Assembly: GCA_046329235.1 (NCBI GenBank)
Contig: JAXLVA010000001.1
Span: forward strand, 1,302,001 to 1,366,000
Direction of reading: 5' to 3'
Length of the DNA stretch: 64,000 nucleotides
Origin: JALONH01 sp046329235
Lineage (GTDB): Bacteria > Bacteroidota > Bacteroidia > Cytophagales > Cytophagaceae
Positions 16,323 to 24,717 of this stretch are shown here, piece by piece. Below the pieces are notes generated by a model. It had not been told where the DNA came from. It saw only the letters and a program-made list of their open reading frames with translations, and did not search any database. Each line of letters opens with the position of its first letter. Positions within the stretch are counted from its first letter, which is position 1. The translations under genes and the position numbers were made by a program.

Positions 16323-17170
16323 CAAGGGCCGTAGCTATCTTTCTTAAAGTTCGGCTTACGCTTTTCAAGGAAAGCATTTCTACCTTCTTTAGCTTCTTCT
16401 GTACCGTAAGCTAAGCGAGTAGCTTCACCGGCAAATATTTGTTGACCTACCATTCCGTCATCTGTTAGGTTCATAGCAAACTTTAACATCTTAATGGAAG
16501 TTGGCGACTTAGCTAATATTTCCTGCGCCCATTGATAGGCTGTATCTTCTAATTCATCATGTGGAATAACAGCATTTACCATTCCCATATCAAAAGCTTC
16601 TTGAGCAGAATAATTACGACCTAAGAAGAATATTTCTCTAGCTTTTTTCTGACCTACCAACTTAGCCAAGTAAGCAGAACCATAACCACCATCAAAACTC
16701 GTTACGTCTGCATCCGTTTGTTTGAAAATTGCATGTTCTTTACTAGCCAAAGTCAAATCACACACTACATGCAAGCTGTGACCACCGCCCACTGCCCAAC
16801 CCGGAACTACAGCAATAACTGCTTTAGGCATAAAACGAATCAATCGTTGTACTTCTAATATATTTAATCGATGACGACCATCTTCTCCTACATACCCTTT
16901 CTCTCCTCTCGCCTTTTGATCACCTCCACTACAGAATGAGTATATTCCATCTTTAGGTGAAGGACCTTCTGCAGATAACAACACACAACCTATGGTAGCA
17001 TCTTCATAAGCATCATAAAAGGCTTCATATAATTCAGCAGTAGTTTTAGGGCGAAAGGCATTTCTTACTTCCGGTCGGTTAAAAGCAATACGAGCCACCC
17101 CATCACATTTTTTGTAGGTGATATCATCGTACACTTTTGCAGTAACCCAATTAATAGACATATTTTTCAA
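16319..17170 (-). CDS. menB: 1,4-dihydroxy-2-naphthoyl-CoA synthase
   Basis: A 283-residue crotonase-fold enzyme that closes the second ring of the naphthoquinone from o-succinylbenzoyl-CoA. RIAFNRPEVRNAFRPKT, FCSGGDQKARG (oxyanion loop) and VPGWAVGGGHSLHVVCDL are typical. QTDADVTSFDGGYGSAYLA carries aspartate where the E. coli enzyme has the glycine that makes room for bicarbonate, so this is the bicarbonate-independent type of MenB. The gene converges with menD, completing a MenF-D-B-I set; menC, menE and menA are outside the window. An alternative ATG lies three codons in. Confidence 0.96.
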   Translation of the reverse strand: MKNMSINWVTAKVYDDITYKKCDGVARIAFNRPEVRNAFRPKTTAELYEAFYDAYEDATIGCVLLSAEGPSPKDGIYSFCSGGDQKARGEKGYVGEDGRHRLNILEVQRLIRFMPKAVIAVVPGWAVGGGHSLHVVCDLTLASKEHAIFKQTDADVTSFDGGYGSAYLAKLVGQKKAREIFFLGRNYSAQEAFDMGMVNAVIPHDELEDTAYQWAQEILAKSPTSIKMLKFAMNLTDDGMVGQQIFAGEATRLAYGTEEAKEGRNAFLEKRKPNFKKDSYGPC

Positions 17171-17189
17171 ACGGTTATTTATGACAACA

Positions 17190-17216
17190 AAAAAGCAGCT
17201 GACGCTGCTTCTTTTT
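17190..17216 (-). terminator. Terminator of the DUF349 gene
   Basis: Stem AAGCAGC (17193-17199) with GCTGCTT (17204-17210), loop TGAC, flanked by T runs in the minus direction. It begins inside the DUF349 stop region and ends just before menB, so menB probably needs its own promoter or read-through. Confidence 0.8.
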
Positions 17217-18978
17217 AAAACTTTCTCAATATAGAAATCTTTTCATTAATTTTCTTCAACTCTATTTCTGCTTCTTGAATTTTCTTCTGGACTTCCTCCT
17301 TCAGCGAGCTAGCTTTGGGTGAATTAGCTAAAAATTCCATATTGGTTTTATATCGATCCACATCGGCTTTAATTATTCCGGCTTTCTTTTGAAGGTCTTT
17401 TAATAAATTTTCAACCTTTTTAGCTCCGGATAATTTCACCTCAATTTGTAAAAGAAGTTTATCTTTATCCTCTCCTAAATTTTCAATTTTATCTACCGCA
17501 GCAGTTAATACTTGTTTGAATTTATCAGAAACCTCTTTTCTTTTATCTCCAGGAATATCACCAAATGATTCCCATTGAGATAACCAGCCATGAACCACTT
17601 CAACACCATCGGCCAACTTATTTTCTACCTCTTGGATAAATGTTTCCTTTTTAGTCAAGTTTACTTTCAATGCATTTTCCGCTTCAGCAACTAAACCACG
17701 TTGTCTTTCAAAGAAAGCATCACATGCAGCCTTGAAACGAGCGTAAATAGAGTCTTTATATTTAATAGGAACTTGACCAATTTTCTTCCATTCATTTTGC
17801 AAGTTCATCAATTTCTTAGCAGTCGCTTGCACATCGGAACTATCTTTCAATGCTTCTGCCTGCTCACACAATGCTACTTTTTTGTCTAAGTTTTCTTTAC
17901 GCTTAGCATCTAAATCTTTAAAGAAATGAGATTTGTTAGCAAAAAACTTTTTAGCTGAAGTCCAAAACTGTTTAGTTACATCTTTAATATGTTCTTCCGG
18001 AACAGGTCCTACCTTCTTCCATTCTTCCTGAATAGCTAATATCAAATCCGATTTCGCTTTCCAGTCATCTATTTTATCACTTACAAAATCTTCTAACTCC
18101 TTTATCTTCGCAATCAACAATTCTTTCTGAACTAGGTTGCTTTTCTTTTGTTCTTGAAGATTATCAAAGAATGCTTTACGTTTTTCATTCAGAGCATCTA
18201 ACGCTGCTTTAAACTTATTCCATAACGCTTCTGCCTCTTCTTTGGGCACCGGCCCAATACTTTTAAACTCTTCTTGAATCTTACGTAATTCAGCTAAGGC
18301 TTTATTAATAGAAGGATTATCCAATAACGCTTCTGCTTTAGCTACTAATTGCTGTTTTAATTCTAAGTTTTTCTTTCTATCTAATTCTTTTAACTCAAAA
18401 TACATACTACGTTTATTGTAGTACATATCAGTTAACGCTTGATAATTTGACCAAAGCTCTTTGTTATCTGCCGCAGGAACAGGCCCTGCCGCTTTCCAAC
18501 TATCTTGTAGTTCTCTAAATTGTTTATGTGATTCAGCAGACTCATCTGAAGTAAGAATCAAACGCATTTGTTCTAATATCGCTTTCTTCTTTTCTACATT
18601 TTGAGTTTTTTGTTTCTCAACCTGTTGAATATGCTGATGAGCAGTATCTTTTAATTTATTATATGTTTTTTCTATTTCGGTAGAAGTGTCATCTTTTCTG
18701 TAATCAAAATCACCTGCTTCTCCTCCACTTGCTAAAAACTTCTGTAAGGCTTGTTCTGTCTCTTGTTCTAAGATATGATCATAGTGAGCTTTGATTGTTT
18801 TTAATACTTGCAAAGCTTCATATTCATGATCATCCACAGAATATGATTTCAAATATTTTAATAAATCTTCTTTAGAATAACTGCTGAAATATTCCTTCAG
18901 TTGTTCTAATGAAGCGCCCGAAACATCGGTAGTCATTTCGTTGTTTAACTCTTCCGATACGTGTAAACCGTCTACCAT
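17215..18978 (-). CDS. DUF349 repeat protein
   Basis: A 587-residue, highly charged helical protein made of about five DUF349 repeats, each recognisable by a phrase like EEFKSIGPVPKEEAEALWNKFKAA, EEWKKVGPVPEEHIKD or NEWKKIGQVPIKYKDSIYARFKAA. The N-terminal 100 residues (KEYFSSYSKEDLLKYLKSY) are a separate helical domain. No signal peptide or membrane segment is present, so it is cytoplasmic. Its function is not established; long coiled-coil DUF349 proteins are widespread in Bacteroidota. It lies 14 bases after the YqgE gene and probably shares its transcript. A strong terminator overlaps its stop codon. Confidence 0.9.
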   Translation of the reverse strand: MVDGLHVSEELNNEMTTDVSGASLEQLKEYFSSYSKEDLLKYLKSYSVDDHEYEALQVLKTIKAHYDHILEQETEQALQKFLASGGEAGDFDYRKDDTSTEIEKTYNKLKDTAHQHIQQVEKQKTQNVEKKKAILEQMRLILTSDESAESHKQFRELQDSWKAAGPVPAADNKELWSNYQALTDMYYNKRSMYFELKELDRKKNLELKQQLVAKAEALLDNPSINKALAELRKIQEEFKSIGPVPKEEAEALWNKFKAALDALNEKRKAFFDNLQEQKKSNLVQKELLIAKIKELEDFVSDKIDDWKAKSDLILAIQEEWKKVGPVPEEHIKDVTKQFWTSAKKFFANKSHFFKDLDAKRKENLDKKVALCEQAEALKDSSDVQATAKKLMNLQNEWKKIGQVPIKYKDSIYARFKAACDAFFERQRGLVAEAENALKVNLTKKETFIQEVENKLADGVEVVHGWLSQWESFGDIPGDKRKEVSDKFKQVLTAAVDKIENLGEDKDKLLLQIEVKLSGAKKVENLLKDLQKKAGIIKADVDRYKTNMEFLANSPKASSLKEEVQKKIQEAEIELKKINEKISILRKF

Positions 18979-18992
18979 AATAAGTATAGATG

Positions 18993-19544
18993 CTAATTTA
19001 ATCTAGGGTCCGAAGGATAATTGGAGATTTCCTTATACTTACCACCCATATTTTTTAAAACTTGTTGCCACATTAATTTAGGATTGGTCTGAAATATTTG
19101 TTCTGAATCCAAATCAGAAACAATCCATGATTTTGATTCCAACTCACTTTCCAATTGACCATCCGACCATCCTGAATAACCTAAGAAAAATCTACATTGC
19201 TCTACAGACACATCGCCGTTTGTCAGTAAATCATTCAAATGTTCAAAATCACCTCCAAGATACAAATCACCCGTAATCTGAGATGCTTCTTTTAACAGTG
19301 GTGTTTCTTGTTGCACTATAAAAAACAAAGAATCTTGTGCTACAGGTCCTCCAATATAGATTGGCATATCATGATATAGTGGACGATCTATTACAGCATT
19401 TAATGTCAAATCCGTTGATTTATTTAATATAAAACCAAAAGAACCGGAATCATTGTTATCACATAACAACACTACCGATCTTTCGAAATTAGAATCTCCT
19501 AAATACGGATATGATATCAATATATTTCCTTTATTTAACAGCAT
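18993..19544 (-). CDS. yqgE: YqgE/AlgH family protein
   Basis: A 183-residue protein of the UPF0301/DUF179 family. The N-terminus (KGNILISYPYLGDSNFERSVVLLC), GSFGFILNKSTDL, and the IYIGGPVAQDSLFFI and YLGGDFEHL stretches are family hallmarks, and RFFLGYSGWSDGQLESEL is its most conserved segment. AlgH was named for a role in alginate regulation in Pseudomonas, but the biochemical role is unknown. It has no transport signal. It is the first gene of a pair with the DUF349 protein. Confidence 0.93.
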   Translation of the reverse strand: MLLNKGNILISYPYLGDSNFERSVVLLCDNNDSGSFGFILNKSTDLTLNAVIDRPLYHDMPIYIGGPVAQDSLFFIVQQETPLLKEASQITGDLYLGGDFEHLNDLLTNGDVSVEQCRFFLGYSGWSDGQLESELESKSWIVSDLDSEQIFQTNPKLMWQQVLKNMGGKYKEISNYPSDPRLN

Positions 19545-19665
19545 AAGTTGTACCTTTGAATATCGAAAAAAAAGCCTTAAATGGAAACAGTATCATGTTT
19601 AATTTGTTTTAAAAATAACAGATTACTATTTTATATGATAATAGTCATATTTAACATGGCTACGA

Positions 19666-20328
19666 ATGCATAATTTCACGATGAATATGAGAAACTTAGC
19701 AGATATTAGAAAAGAATATACTTCCCAATCATTAGATATATTAGATGTTGACTCCAACCCACTCATTCAATTTAGCAAATGGATGAATGAAGCCTTGGAA
19801 GCGGACGTCAACGAACCTACAGCTATGAATTTAGCTACCGTTAACAACCAAAACAAACCTAGTGCTCGTATTGTATTGTTGAAGGGTATTGAAAATAATT
19901 CCTTTGTATTCTTTACCAACTATCATAGTCATAAAGGAAAAGATATTGAACAAAAACCATACGCAGCACTAACGTTCTTTTGGCCGGAACTAGAACGTCA
20001 AGTCCGAATTGAAGGAAGCGTAACTAAAGTAGATCCAAACTACTCAACTGACTATTTCCAATCAAGACCAATTGCAAGTCAAATTGGAGCTATAGCATCG
20101 CTTCAAAGTCAGACATTAAAAGACCGTAATGAGTTAGAAGAAAAGATTAAAGAATTGAATACACTTTTTATTGGCAAAGAAAAAATTGAGCGTCCTGAGC
20201 ATTGGGGTGGTTATGCCCTAAGCCCTGAAAGTATTGAGTTTTGGCAAGGTAGAGCAAGCCGTTTACACGATCGCATACACTACAAACTTGAAAATAACAA
20301 TTGGTTAATTGAGCGACTATACCCTTAA
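19666..20328 (+). CDS. pdxH: Pyridoxamine 5'-phosphate oxidase
   Basis: A 220-residue FMN enzyme of the split-barrel fold that oxidises pyridoxamine or pyridoxine phosphate to pyridoxal 5'-phosphate. LATVNNQNKPSARIVLLKG, FFTNYHSHKG and FFWPELERQVRIEG form the FMN and substrate site. SRPIASQIGAIAS, HWGGYALSPESIEFWQG and the C-terminal RLHDRIHY match PdxH. In-frame ATGs also occur at 19681 and 19687; the last gives MRNLADIRKEY, where family alignment usually begins, so the true start is uncertain by seven codons. It converges on bshB1 and both genes end in the same TTAA (20325-20328). Confidence 0.96.
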   Translation: MHNFTMNMRNLADIRKEYTSQSLDILDVDSNPLIQFSKWMNEALEADVNEPTAMNLATVNNQNKPSARIVLLKGIENNSFVFFTNYHSHKGKDIEQKPYAALTFFWPELERQVRIEGSVTKVDPNYSTDYFQSRPIASQIGAIASLQSQTLKDRNELEEKIKELNTLFIGKEKIERPEHWGGYALSPESIEFWQGRASRLHDRIHYKLENNNWLIERLYP

Positions 20329-21044
20329 ATCAAAGTAGAAATATCATCTACTCCTACTGATTTTGCGGAGATAAATCCTTCGCCGTATTGAACACCTATT
20401 TGGTGACCAAATTCTATAGCTCTACCTTCAATGTATTGCATAAAAGTAGAGGATGAAATATAGGTTTCAGGCTCACTGTTATTAGGATCGTAAAATTGAG
20501 ATTTAAATGCCTTTATAGCATTTACTTTAATTGAAAAAGTAGACGATATATCTACGATAAAATCAGGCTTTAGCCATCTATCTTGAATATAATGATATAC
20601 ATTTTTAGGTCTCCAAGGCTCTTGTGCTTCTTCCTCCCATTTTGTCTCTATCTTTCTTAGCCCTGAAAGAAAACTAGCTCTTTCCACTAAACTAGCGGCT
20701 CTACCATGATCCGGATGTCTATCCTCAGGAGCATTGGCAATAATAATATCCGGCTTAGCTAATCTTATGTATTTAATTACTTCCAGAAGTTGCTCTTCCG
20801 TAATCTCAAAGAAACCATCTCTCAAGCCTGCATTCCAACGATATTTAACACCAAGAATGCGAGTAGATTCTTTAGCCTCTTCTTCTCTTAACTCAGGAGT
20901 CCCTCTTGTACCGAGTTCGCCGGCGGTTAAATCTAAAATAGCAACAGTATATCCAGCCTGAACTTGTTTAGCAATAGTTCCGGAACAAGCTAACTCCGCA
21001 TCATCCGGATGCGCAGCAATGACTAGGATATCTACTTTCTTCAT
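20325..21044 (-). CDS. bshB1: Bacillithiol biosynthesis deacetylase BshB1
   Basis: A 239-residue LmbE/PIG-L-type zinc deacetylase. VIAAHPDDAELACSGTIAK carries the AHPDD zinc site, APEDRHPDHGRAA the catalytic and zinc-binding HPDH, and LTAGELGTRGTPELREEE the BshB-specific region. It removes the acetyl group from GlcNAc-malate, the second step of bacillithiol synthesis. BshA and BshC are not in the window. The gene is joined to the upstream M23 peptidase gene by a TAATG overlap (21042-21046), in a run that begins with trxB, which suggests a link to thiol redox balance. Confidence 0.95.
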   Translation of the reverse strand: MKKVDILVIAAHPDDAELACSGTIAKQVQAGYTVAILDLTAGELGTRGTPELREEEAKESTRILGVKYRWNAGLRDGFFEITEEQLLEVIKYIRLAKPDIIIANAPEDRHPDHGRAASLVERASFLSGLRKIETKWEEEAQEPWRPKNVYHYIQDRWLKPDFIVDISSTFSIKVNAIKAFKSQFYDPNNSEPETYISSSTFMQYIEGRAIEFGHQIGVQYGEGFISAKSVGVDDISTLI

Positions 21045-22084
21045 TATCGTATTCGTATTTTTTGACCTACACGCAAAACAGACTTGGTTGTCATTCGGTT
21101 CAATTTACACAACTGAGAAATACTAACACCATATTTTCGTGAAATACTTCCTAGACTTTCGCCGGAACGTACCGTATGATAATATATTTTTCGAGCTTCT
21201 TTAGCATAACCATAATGCTCCGGTGTCAACAAAAAGTGATTACTCTTAATGGTATGCGAACGGAAATCATATATATATTCCGGATTAAAAGCATTACCTA
21301 CATATCTAACTTCGAAATGCAAATGAGGCCCTGTACTTCTACCGGTGTTACCACCTAACCCTATCACTTCACCGGCCTTTACCACCTGATTTACTTTCAC
21401 GTCAATTCTACTCATATGTCCATACAATGTCTCTAATCCATTGTAATGTCGAATAACGACATAGTAACCATAACCACCTGCATTGTATTGTGAAATCCTA
21501 ACCACTCCATCAAAACAAGCTAATATTGGATCCCCTACGGTTATATCTAAATCCGTTCCGTAATGCCATCGATACCCTCGCATTCCAAATCGAGAATTAA
21601 CTACCGAGGTTGCCAAAGGCATTGACCAGCCTCGACCATTAATAGTATCATACAAAAGCATTGCAATACTATCTTTAAAATCGGCGGGGTCTAATTTATA
21701 TGGGTCTATATTTCGAGTATCCCAAATAGAGTAATAAGTCGCAATTGTAACCCAAGTGGTATCATAGATAATTTGTTCTTGCACTTCTACAATAGCAAAT
21801 TCATCTTCGCCTACTTCTTCCCCTTCCTGCCACAATGTATCTTCTTCAATGATAGAATAATCGTGCTTAGAAGGGTCGAAGCCAAAACCGTCTTGTCCAC
21901 CGGCGATGGTATCAATTATTTCTTCTTCAAATAAGGAGGAGTTGGCATCCGGCACCTGATATTGAATAGCCGGAGATTTAGAATTATTAAATTCCTTAGT
22001 ATTGTTTTTGGGATTACCCGGTTGTTGAGCGAATGTCAATTGGGCAAAAAATAAAACAATACTAAGGGAGAATATTTTACGCAT
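21044..22084 (-). CDS. M23 peptidase with C-terminal LysM domain
   Basis: A 346-residue exported protein. The signal peptide is MRKIFSLSIVLFFAQLTFA. An acidic stretch fills residues 40-110. The M23 metallopeptidase domain has HYGTDLD (zinc His and Asp), LETLYGHMSRI and the zinc-binding HLHFE in STGPHLHFEVRY. The last 45 residues form a LysM peptidoglycan-binding domain (HTVRSGESLGSISRKYGVSISQLCKLN). All three zinc ligands are present, so it should be an active murein endopeptidase or hydrolase. It lies 14 bases after trxB and overlaps bshB1 by one base. Confidence 0.93.
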   Translation of the reverse strand: MRKIFSLSIVLFFAQLTFAQQPGNPKNNTKEFNNSKSPAIQYQVPDANSSLFEEEIIDTIAGGQDGFGFDPSKHDYSIIEEDTLWQEGEEVGEDEFAIVEVQEQIIYDTTWVTIATYYSIWDTRNIDPYKLDPADFKDSIAMLLYDTINGRGWSMPLATSVVNSRFGMRGYRWHYGTDLDITVGDPILACFDGVVRISQYNAGGYGYYVVIRHYNGLETLYGHMSRIDVKVNQVVKAGEVIGLGGNTGRSTGPHLHFEVRYVGNAFNPEYIYDFRSHTIKSNHFLLTPEHYGYAKEARKIYYHTVRSGESLGSISRKYGVSISQLCKLNRMTTKSVLRVGQKIRIR

Positions 22085-22098
22085 TACAATAATTTAAA

Positions 22099-23043
22099 TT
22101 ATGCCAAATGAGCTTCTTTGGCAGCTAAATACCTTTCCGCATCCAATGCAGCCATACAACCGGTTCCTGCAGCAGTAATCGCCTGACGATACACATGATC
22201 TTGAGCATCACCACAAGCAAATACACCTTCTAAATTGGTCTTAGCTGTACCCGGAATAGTTTTAATATAACCATTTTCATCCATGTCCACTTGACCTTTG
22301 AAAATTGCTGTGTTTGGTTGGTGTCCAATTGCTACAAAGAACCCGGTCACAGGTATAACGCTTGATTCACCCGTTACATTGTTCTTAACTCGCATTCCTT
22401 CTACACCTTCTTCACCTAAAATTTCTTCTGTTTCTGTATTAAACAACACTTCAATATTAGGAGTATTTAATACACGTTTTTGCATAATTACTGATGCTCT
22501 AAAAGTATCCTTACGCACCAACATATATACCTTTTTACAAAGTTTAGATAAATAACTAGCTTCTTCACATGCAGTATCACCTGCACCCACAATTGCTACT
22601 TCTTGTCCACGGAAAAAGAAACCATCACATACTGCACATGCAGAAACACCTTTACCGTTCAAACGTTGTTCGGAAGGTAAACCTAACCATTTAGCAGATG
22701 CTCCGGTAGATATAATTACAGTTTCAGCTTCAATTACTTCTTTCTCATCTATAGTAACTTTATGCCCATTTACGCCAAATTCTACACCGGAAACTGTTGC
22801 ATAGTTAATTTTTGTACCGAAACGTTCAGCTTGTTTTCTTAAATCATCCATCATCTCAGGCCCCATGATGCCTTCCGGATAGCCGGGAAAGTTCTCCACA
22901 TCATTCGTAATCATTAACTGACCTCCGGGTTGTGGGCCTGTATACATAACAGGTTTCAATCCTGCTCGAGAAGCATAAATAGCAGCAGTGTAACCTGCTG
23001 GACCTGAACCAATAATAAGACAAGATATCTTTTCTGCTGACAT
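22099..23043 (-). CDS. trxB: Thioredoxin reductase
   Basis: A 314-residue flavoprotein. LIIGSGPAGYTAAIYASRAG binds FAD, CAVCDGFFF carries the redox-active CxxC pair, and VAIVGAGDTACEEASYLS is the NADPH-binding GxGxxA region. GVFACGDAQD and YRQAITAAGTGCMAALDAERYL close the FAD site. It keeps thioredoxin reduced with NADPH. It is the first gene of a run with the M23/LysM peptidase and bshB1. Presence of both active-site cysteines favours TrxB over the YpdA-type bacillithiol-disulfide reductase. Confidence 0.97.
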   Translation of the reverse strand: MSAEKISCLIIGSGPAGYTAAIYASRAGLKPVMYTGPQPGGQLMITNDVENFPGYPEGIMGPEMMDDLRKQAERFGTKINYATVSGVEFGVNGHKVTIDEKEVIEAETVIISTGASAKWLGLPSEQRLNGKGVSACAVCDGFFFRGQEVAIVGAGDTACEEASYLSKLCKKVYMLVRKDTFRASVIMQKRVLNTPNIEVLFNTETEEILGEEGVEGMRVKNNVTGESSVIPVTGFFVAIGHQPNTAIFKGQVDMDENGYIKTIPGTAKTNLEGVFACGDAQDHVYRQAITAAGTGCMAALDAERYLAAKEAHLA

Positions 23044-23075
23044 AACTATTACTATTAATAAGATTTAAATTTCGT

Positions 23076-23083
23076 TATTTTTG
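23076..23083 (+). promoter_or_regulatory. Possible -7 box upstream of the methyltransferase gene
   Basis: TATTTTTG matches TAnnTTTG exactly and lies 86 bases before the methyltransferase start. No TTG at the expected spacing, so the assignment is tentative. Confidence 0.35.
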
Positions 23084-23169
23084 AGGCTAAAACCAAAACA
23101 TTTATTCCACGTAAAAAGTTTAAATATTAACTATTCTTATCAGCAACGTCAAGTTACTTTTAGAGCTAT

Positions 23170-24135
23170 ATGATTCAAATTATTCATCCTCAAACTAAAG
23201 CCCATCTGACTAATACTCAGGACGGTTTAATTTCAAAAGACAATCAATTACTTTTCCCTCTAAAAAACGGCGCCTACCGACTAGTTTCGGATGATAATTA
23301 TACTTCTAATTTTGGATTAGAATGGAATACTTTTCAAAAAACACAGATTGACAAATATTCAGGATTAACAGTGTCAGAAGAACGTTTTTTTGCTCAAACG
23401 AACTGGGCTAAAAATGGTCTATCAGGTGAAAATATATTAGAAGTAGGAAGTGGCGCAGGCCGTTTTTCTCAAATTGTTTTAGATCATACCCAAGCTAATT
23501 TATATAGTGTAGATTACTCTTCAGCTGTTGAAGCGAACTATAAAAACAATGGCCCTAACTCAAGACTACATTTATTCCAAGCCAGCATCTACGAACTACC
23601 TTTTGCCCCACATCAATTTGACAAAGTATTTTGTTTTGGAGTTTTACAACATACCCCTGACGTAAAAAAAAGTGTCGAATGTTTAATACAAATGTTAAAA
23701 CCGGGAGGAGAATTAATTGTAGATTTTTATCCAATCAGAGGATGGTACTCAAAAATTAATGCCAAGTATTTATTACGACCATTCAGTAAGAATATGTCAC
23801 ATGAGACTCTCATGTCACTTATTCGAAACAATGTAAACTGGCTCGCCAAACTAAGTAAATTCAACACCCATATAGGTCTCGATATTTTTAATCGTTTTAT
23901 ACCACTTTGCGATATAAACAAAACACTCCCTAGCGGTATGTCAGACGAGCAACTTAAAGAATGGATTATCTTAGATACGTTTGATGTTTATAGTCCAAAC
24001 TACGATCAACCTCAAAAAATAAAAACCGTTGTAAATTGGTTTAAAGAATTCGGACTTCTAGATGTAAAAGGCGATTTTATAAATTATTATAATAACCTTG
24101 AAGCTGCAGTCGTAAAAGGGAAAAGATCTATTTAA
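23170..24135 (+). CDS. Class I SAM-dependent methyltransferase
   Basis: A 321-residue protein. ENILEVGSGAGRFSQIV is the SAM-binding motif I, FDKVFCFGVLQHTPD motif IV, and MLKPGGELIVDF motif V/VI. The first 50 residues (HPQTKAHLTNTQDGLISKDNQLLFPLKNGAYRLV) look like a Trm112-type small domain, though without its cysteines. The C-terminal 120 residues (NNVNWLAKLSKFNTHIGL and after) are specific to this subgroup, which often occurs with glycan or lipid biosynthesis genes. The substrate is unknown. It converges on the membrane protein gene with five bases between the stops. Confidence 0.85.
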   Translation: MIQIIHPQTKAHLTNTQDGLISKDNQLLFPLKNGAYRLVSDDNYTSNFGLEWNTFQKTQIDKYSGLTVSEERFFAQTNWAKNGLSGENILEVGSGAGRFSQIVLDHTQANLYSVDYSSAVEANYKNNGPNSRLHLFQASIYELPFAPHQFDKVFCFGVLQHTPDVKKSVECLIQMLKPGGELIVDFYPIRGWYSKINAKYLLRPFSKNMSHETLMSLIRNNVNWLAKLSKFNTHIGLDIFNRFIPLCDINKTLPSGMSDEQLKEWIILDTFDVYSPNYDQPQKIKTVVNWFKEFGLLDVKGDFINYYNNLEAAVVKGKRSI

Positions 24136-24140
24136 AAAAT

Positions 24141-24716
24141 TCAAATGGACACATTTTTGATTGTCTGTATCAACAACTGGGATAAAACTTGTACTAACAC
24201 AACTGTTAATACCTTTTTAAATCCTTCAGAGTAGCGCATCCATAAATTGGGACTATACATTAGCGTACCAATACTAAAGCAAATAGCAAAAGGAAGAATC
24301 AAGGTTACACCTTCTTGAGGCAATCCAAACTGAGACATATCTACCCAGTGCGACAGCAACAATATAGACAACAAGATCCCAACCGACAACTCTACCAATT
24401 CAAGCGATTGATATTCACGAGAGTGTTTAAGAGCTATATATATCACCCATATTGCTACCGATAAAAAAAACAAAGAACTCGCCATTTTTGTATACTCTGA
24501 ATCAAGTAATATTAAAACACATTGAACAAGAAAGACAAGTAGTATACCAGATGCAATCTTATCTGCAATAACAACCTTTGTATAGTATAAGGCCAATAAT
24601 ATCAAAAAGCCAATTACTATAAATTTAATAATTGACAATCCTAAAAGTGTCAAAATAATGGATGACGCAAAGACTAATCCTATTAATAAAAATTCAATTT
24701 TATCTTCGTTAATCAT
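24141..24716 (-). CDS. Integral membrane protein, unknown
   Basis: A 191-residue protein with six or so hydrophobic segments (FLLIGLVFASSIILTLLG, IKFIVIGFLILLALYY and GILLVFLVQCVLILL are the first three) and no soluble domain. I recognise no family. It is the last gene of the run alaS-gatB-TlpA-like-this gene and begins one base after the TlpA-like stop. That contact suggests it may assist the thiol protein or simply be carried along. Confidence 0.7.
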   Translation of the reverse strand: MINEDKIEFLLIGLVFASSIILTLLGLSIIKFIVIGFLILLALYYTKVVIADKIASGILLVFLVQCVLILLDSEYTKMASSLFFLSVAIWVIYIALKHSREYQSLELVELSVGILLSILLLSHWVDMSQFGLPQEGVTLILPFAICFSIGTLMYSPNLWMRYSEGFKKVLTVVLVQVLSQLLIQTIKNVSI

Positions 24717-24717
24717 T

